The notes under the pieces were generated by a model. That model was not told where the DNA came from, did not search any database, and worked only from the letters and a program-made list of their open reading frames with translations. Below are positions 59,001-64,000 of a DNA stretch of 64,000 nucleotides, piece after piece (the first letter of the stretch is position 1; every line of letters starts with the position of its first letter). The position numbers and the translations under genes were made by a program. Location of the stretch: assembly GCA_018136815.1 (NCBI GenBank), contig CM030938.1:1400202-1464201 (forward strand), read 5' to 3'. This stretch comes from Isochrysis galbana. Taxonomy: Eukaryota > Haptophyta > Isochrysidales > Isochrysidaceae.

Positions 59001-59400
59001 GAGCCAACAGCGAGACCAGACGTCGACGAAGAAATTGTCCGCGTTAGAGCTACTCGCTTGCGCGCGGTGCAGCCTATTGGACCGGCCTTCACTTAGCTCG
59101 ACCGAGGCTACCGCCTACGAGCCGTGGTCGGCTCTTCATCGTTATGAGAGGGGGAGGGAAACGAGTGAAGTTTCTTCCGACCCCGTTGTTTCCCGTCCAG
59201 CTACTCCCGAGTCAGACAACCACGAAGACCAAAAAGAAACCCACGATAACCACGACAACGACACGCCACTCCACGCCTCCGAGTCTACACTCCACGACCC
59301 ATTCTCTCCATGGACCGCCCCGCCTCCGGCACGCGCGAGCTCGCCGCGTCCGACGACGCCGACGACTCTCCGGAAGCGGCGCCAACAATGGCAATCATTC
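56100..59400 (+). CDS. Pol 5' part: linker and cytosine-methyltransferase-like domain (copy 2, contiguous with pol)
   Basis: Corresponds to 50802-54104. It has one extra C near 56415 that keeps the frame open where copy 1 is shifted, one C fewer near 56272, and one C fewer near 57660, which shifts the frame within the linker. From the last site the frame is open through the methyltransferase-like domain (about 58405-59015, catalytic-Cys motif AHPPCTYLS) and without interruption into protease and RT. The domain is therefore part of the Pol polyprotein, placed between Gag and protease. A Glu/His/Asp-rich segment and an Arg-rich stretch (PTTLRKRRQQWQSF) link it to pol. Confidence 0.75.
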
Positions 59401-62400
59401 GGAGTGAACGGGGACCAGAAATGGTCCAACGTCACGCTCGAAACCGCTGACGAAATAAGAGCGCAAGCTCTAGCCGGACGAAACGCCGACGAGGAATCCG
59501 ACCTCGCCGCTGCCGTCCGAGCGCCGATCGAGTTCGTGGAAGCCAAAGGCATCCGCGCCGAAGAGCTAGCCTCATTAGTTCGAAGACCCAAGACAGAAGC
59601 CCAAGCCCGTCTCGAGAAAGATTGGGAAAAGATGTCCGACCACCCGAGGCACCCCACCGACAAGAGAGGCCTGGGCTACACTAGTCCCAAGCTATCACCC
59701 TGTACCGCTACCAACGAGGACGACCCCTCTAGGCCCTCTGCCACGATAGCGGCAGTCGGAGTACCCGAAGAGACGACGACCAGTTTGACGACGAATTCAC
59801 CCGAGCAACGACGCTGGCGACCAACCCCGTCCCTGTCCGACACCATTGCACACGTGACCGCGCACCGGCCGGAGAGCGTCGTGGATACCCTACCATCTGC
59901 CTACCCAAGGCATTGTCTATATGTTCGAGATCTAATGGTCTGCCGCTCCGGCGAGGCTGCCGGCAAAGAAGGAGTAATCTTAGCCGACTCCGCCCTCACG
60001 GTCAACAGCACACTCGCTGACACCGGAGCTGGCCCGTCGGTCGTGACCACTTCCCTCTTGTCCAGCCTACCCAACGACGCATGCGTCGAGCGGCTGCCGC
60101 AAGCCGTAGTGACACCGCTCCATGGCCCAGACGGCCTGCCTCTTATCACGCGAGGCAAGGCTCGAATCGTTTTCTCCGTCGGTGGATTTCTCTTTCGTCA
60201 TACGTTCATGGTGATTGAAGGCAACCCGATGCTACTGCTCGGGAACGACTTCTTAGCTACGCACGCCGCTTCGATTCAGCTCGCCTCCGACAGCGCGGAC
60301 GGCTCTATCACCCTCGGTGCCCCATCCACGGTGGCTCCTCTTGAGGTTAATGGCAGTCCAAGCCCCGACGCTCCGCCGATCTTTCGCGTCTCGACGTCAC
60401 CGATAGCGGTGGTCCCTGTCAGCATGACTTGTGCACAGGTCTGTCCGACCTCCGCGAACCCAATCACGACTGACTTCTTCCGAGGGCCGCAAGCCGCCGA
60501 AAACGACAACCAGCTAGTCTCCGAGCCGCTCTTCAACACGGCCGATGAGTTTGCCGCCAAAGCGCCGGCGTCTTGTGGCTCCGAGTACCTCCTATATACC
60601 CATGAACCTATCACGATCCCGGCCTATCATCGGGCGACGTTTCACGTCCGAATTCCGCTAGCTCTTCGAGAACACGAAGACTGCGCCATGCTCGTGGACC
60701 GACTCCCTACACGCGAGACTATTGACAGCTCTCCGCTCGTCATCCCTCAAGTAGAGAGGCCGAAATCCGACCACACCATCGCGGTTACGGTGGCCAATAC
60801 TGACCCCAAACCACTACACCTTCCGTCGTTCCATCCTGTAGCTTCGCTACAGGTTCGATTCAAGATTCACGCTGGAACTTATCACCGCGTCGGTGACAAT
60901 AACTCGCCGGATGTGATTGAGTCGCTCAACGAGGACCAACGCAAGCTCCTCGAGGCAGCCAAGATCGACCCCGAGGGCCGTCTCTCGATGCCCCAACGTG
61001 AACAAGTTCGTCGTCTACTGGCCCGACGTATCGCTGCTTTCGCAATTGACCCGACTAACCCGAATCACACTCACGTGATGGAGGTAGAGCTACCGCTCAA
61101 CCCCGGAGCCGAAGCTCACCGTCACGCACCGTCTAGAGTTGGACGAGAGGGTGAGAAGATCATAGAGGACGAAGTTTGCAAGATGGAGTCCGCGGGCATC
61201 ATTAGGAAATCAAATTCGTCGTGGGCCTCTCGAGTCGTGTTAGTCACTAAGAAGGATGGCTCCGTACGTTTCTGCGTAGATTATCGCGACGTCAACTCCA
61301 AGCTTCGTCTAGAGGACAGCCCTCTTCCCCTCACGGTAGAAGCCATCGACCGATTGTCGTCCGGTCAAGGCAACCTCGATTCTCTATTCCTTTGCACCCT
61401 GGACCTGGCATCTGGTTTCTGGGGTATACCGATCAAAGAATCCGATAAACATATCACCGCGTTCACTACTCATCGCGGCAAGTACGAGTTCAATTACTTG
61501 CCTTTCGGTGTTCAATCCGGTCCCTCGTATATGTGCCGCCTCATGGACGCCGTTCTCGGTGGGCTGGCATGGGAGATTTGTATGCCATACTTGGATGATG
61601 TCGGCGCCTGGTCGACAGGTGTAGGTGACTCGCTGCAGGCCAGGGAAGAGTCGTCATTCCAACAAATGTTACACCGTCTTGATCTTGTCTTGGAACGTCT
61701 CATCTGGGCGGGCCTCACTTGCAAGATGTCGAAATGCGTTTTCTTTGCCACCTCGGCTGAATATCTCGGCCACGTTGTTTCGCGTGAAGGTCTTCGGATG
61801 GATCCCAAGAAAGTGGAAGCTGTCTCGAAAATCGACCCAACCCAAATCAACTCGATCGAAGCCGTCCGTTCGTTCCTTGGATTGTGCTCCTACTACCGCC
61901 GTTTCATCCGTCGTTTTGCGATCCGTGCGGCGCCGTTAACCGCTCTCACGCGGAAAGGGTGCGACGTCCCGGTCGAGTCGCAAACAGAAGCCTGTCGACA
62001 GGCTATCGAAGATCTCAAGCAAGCTATCTGTGAAGAACCCGTACTTGCACCTCCTCGAGACGACCGTCCTTTCCTCGTTAAAACCGACGGTGCTAGCAAG
62101 CTCGGCATCGCCGGCGTCCTCGCCCAAAAAGACGACGAAGGGAGAGAGCGCGTCGTTGCATACTACGGTCGTAGCTTGAGTCCGGCTGAGCGCCATTGGA
62201 CAGTCACTGAAATCGAACTTCTAGCAGCGCTAGAATCGATCCGAAATTGGAGGCCTTATCTTTGGGGTCGCCACTTCACCCTCGTCGTAGACCATTCAGC
62301 TTTGCGCTGGCTTCACACGATGAAAGATCAAGTCACCGGTGGTCCAGCCTCGCGCCTCATGCGATGGGTCCTAAAGCTAGCCGAATATAGATTCGACGTC

Positions 62401-64000
62401 GTGCACAAACCTGGAGTCACTCACTGGGACGCCGACGGCTTATCCCGCTTAGTTGCTCTCGAGCCTGATCACGATCCTCTCCATCTCGAGGAGAGTGACG
62501 CCCATTCTTTCGATTCTTCTGAAATTCACGACATAGTCGCCGCCGCGGTTACTTCATCCACCCTCACCGCTCGCCGCCAACAAGCAAGCGATAGGCTCGC
62601 TCGTCAAGCATCGGAATCTTCGGAGTCGATTACCTCCTCGTATCTCGATGTGGGCGTGCCTCATGCCGACGAATTACGTCAAGCGCTCTCTACCGACGAT
62701 CTCGCCAGCTCGATCCTTTCTGAAGTCGAGTCGATCCTTCCGAAAGCTTCCTCTTCGATTGACTCTAGCTCGTCGTCGAAGAAAAGTTCCCGATTCCTCC
62801 TTCGCGATGGCCTACTCTACTACCGCTCCTCAGAAGCGGAAGAGGCTCCTCTTCGTTTGTACATTCCGGAGTCCCTTCGTGACACGTACCTCCGCGCCTA
62901 CCATGACCACCTTGGTCACCCAGGTGCGACAAGGATGACTACCCTACTTCGTTCTCGAGTTTACTGGCCTGGCCTATCCGCCTCTGTATCGGAGTACGTT
63001 CGAGAGTGCCATGAATGCACTCTTGGCAAACCGTTACCGCGACCGCTCGCCCATCCATCCGGTCTTTCTATCGGATCCTATCCTTTCGACGTCGTCTATT
63101 GCGATATTCTTTCGATGGCTCCCACCCACGATTTCGTATCCGGCCGCTCCGGTTTTGATAAGCTGATTGTTTTCGTCGATTCTCTCTCTCGTTGGATTGA
63201 AGCTGAGCCTTGCAACGGTAACCCCTCGTCCGCAAAATGTCTGGACGTCTTCATGCGTCTCATCGTATCTCGTTATGGAGTCCCTCGCCAACTTCGAACC
63301 GACGCCGGCTCGAATCTTTGCTCTCGATTAGTGGACCTAATTCTCAAAGCGACCGGCACGGACTTGAGCACTACTGAAGCCTATCGCCACGAAGGCGTAG
63401 GGCTAGTAGAAAGAGCTCAACAAACTCTCCTCACGATGACTCGAGTCTCCAATGAAGGCGGCGCCCATTGGGTCGACCACCTTCCGTTTCTTCTCATGTC
63501 TATGCGAGCGACCGCCGGTCGCGTCGTACCCAAGTCACCCGCGGCTATCTTGTTTGGTCGGGAGCTTCGTCTTCCAGCTCAACTTGCTGACCCTGCTCCT
63601 GTTCTCGAGTTGCTTCCATCTAGGCCTCCGTCCGATGCCGTCATTTACGCCACCGAGCTCAATAAGAAGCTTCTCGAGTCGTGGCGTTCCGCCCTCGAAA
63701 GTACTCAAGAAGCCCAACGCGAATCGATGCGCTCCGCCTCTCAAAAGTCTAAACTCGGTGTCACCTTCAAACCAGGAGACAGAGTTTGTCGTCGAATCCC
63801 TGGCCACGCCAACAAACTTCAATATCTCTACTCCGGTCCCTACCGAGTAGAAGAAGCCATCTCGGCCACTCGCTACCGTCTACGCGATCTCGAAAATCGT
63901 CAAGTCAAGGATGAAGTTCACATTTCCAATCTTCGTCCGTACTTCACCGTCACCGATTCGTCTCCGCTCGCTGAAGATGAGTACTTGGTCGAAGAGTTAC
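59401..64000 (+). CDS. Ty3/gypsy-type Pol: protease, RT, RNase H, integrase (runs off the window)
   Basis: One open frame to the window end. In order: aspartic protease (LADTGAGPSVVTTSLL and MLLLGNDFLATHAA) near 60010-60270; reverse transcriptase (WASRVVLVTKKDGSVRFCVD, LDLASGFWGIPI, LPFGVQSGPS, catalytic YLDDVGAWS, AEYLGHVVS) about 61100-61900; RNase H (LVKTDGASKLGIAGVLAQ, ELLAALESIRNWRPYL, VVDHSALRWL, HWDADGLSR) about 62050-62460. The integrase has an HHCC zinc finger (HDHLGHPGATR to CHECTLGK) and the catalytic triad in VVYCDI, RTDAGSNL and HEGVGLVERAQQ, about 62890-63560. A GPY/F-like module follows (YSGPYRVEEAISATRYRLRD, VHISNLRPYF). Gene order protease-RT-RH-IN defines Ty3/gypsy. No stop or frameshift was found here; the 3' end and LTR lie outside. 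Confidence 0.93.

Larger units (their letters stand above)
48898..59401. other. near-identical 5.2 kb direct duplication across the gap
   Basis: 48898-54104 (5207 bp) equals 54205-59401 (5197 bp) except for about ten indel sites of one or two bases, net -10 in the right copy, and no substitutions that I noticed. Most indels are in C or G runs and most sit next to the gap. This is what two overlapping contig ends left unmerged would give. Confidence 0.85.

Noticed and set aside
59401-64000. Assigning a chromodomain to the gypsy element
   Set aside because: After the integrase only a GPY/F-like module is visible before the window ends; a chromodomain could follow but is not seen.

Overview
The window looks like a GC-rich nuclear genome segment from a unicellular eukaryote, most plausibly an alga. 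Host genes have short GT-AG introns (85-206 bp, one of 452 bp; donors often GTGAGC or GTGCGC), very long CT/GA microsatellites, and dense eukaryotic mobile elements (piggyBac, several non-LTR families, a Ty3/gypsy-type element). A photolyase-like/alpha-beta hydrolase fusion with a signal-peptide-like start fits a plastid-bearing lineage. I cannot fix the species; a haptophyte is one possibility.

Layout. 1-8.6 kb: a SAM-domain/ornithine cyclodeaminase fusion gene (minus), a low-complexity repeat complex, and an unrecognised two-exon gene (minus). 8.6-13.8 kb: CT/GA tracts and a broken piggyBac transposase. 13.8-20.9 kb: a divergent pair, F-box/WD40 gene (minus) and class II-like histone deacetylase (plus), then a four-exon short-chain dehydrogenase (minus). 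21-25.6 kb: CT tracts and a nest of non-LTR elements, including a 1.1 kb element with a 17-bp target duplication inside another LINE's ORF2. 26.1-27.3 kb: an intronless EamA transporter. 27.8-30 kb: a LINE with intact ORF1, endonuclease and an RT stub. 30.6-32.6 kb: a coiled-coil hypothetical gene. 32.7-34.6 kb: a 1.9 kb element with long terminal inverted repeats made of 20-bp palindromes around an AT-rich core. 34.6-39.9 kb: an inverted copy of the 1.1 kb element (19-bp target duplication), gene remnants, a short GC-rich satellite and LINE fragments. 39.9-46.1 kb: the photolyase-like/hydrolase fusion, a 763-bp non-LTR element with 17-bp target duplication, and an intronless conserved gene of unknown function. 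46.25-46.72 kb: a fold-back element. About 47-64 kb: one large Ty3/gypsy-type retrotransposon.

The retrotransposon is the main find. Its order is gag, an in-frame TAG, a long Pro/Ser/Glu linker, a cytosine-methyltransferase-like domain, aspartic protease, RT, RNase H, integrase with a GPY/F-like module; it runs off the right edge. About 5.2 kb of it appears twice on either side of a 100-N gap (54105-54204). The copies differ only by about ten small indels, mostly in homopolymers, so the duplication is almost certainly an assembly artefact and several apparent frameshifts are not biological.

Host genes show no operon-like organisation. A recurring local feature is that long polypurine/polypyrimidine tracts lie next to the translation starts of most of the intact genes.
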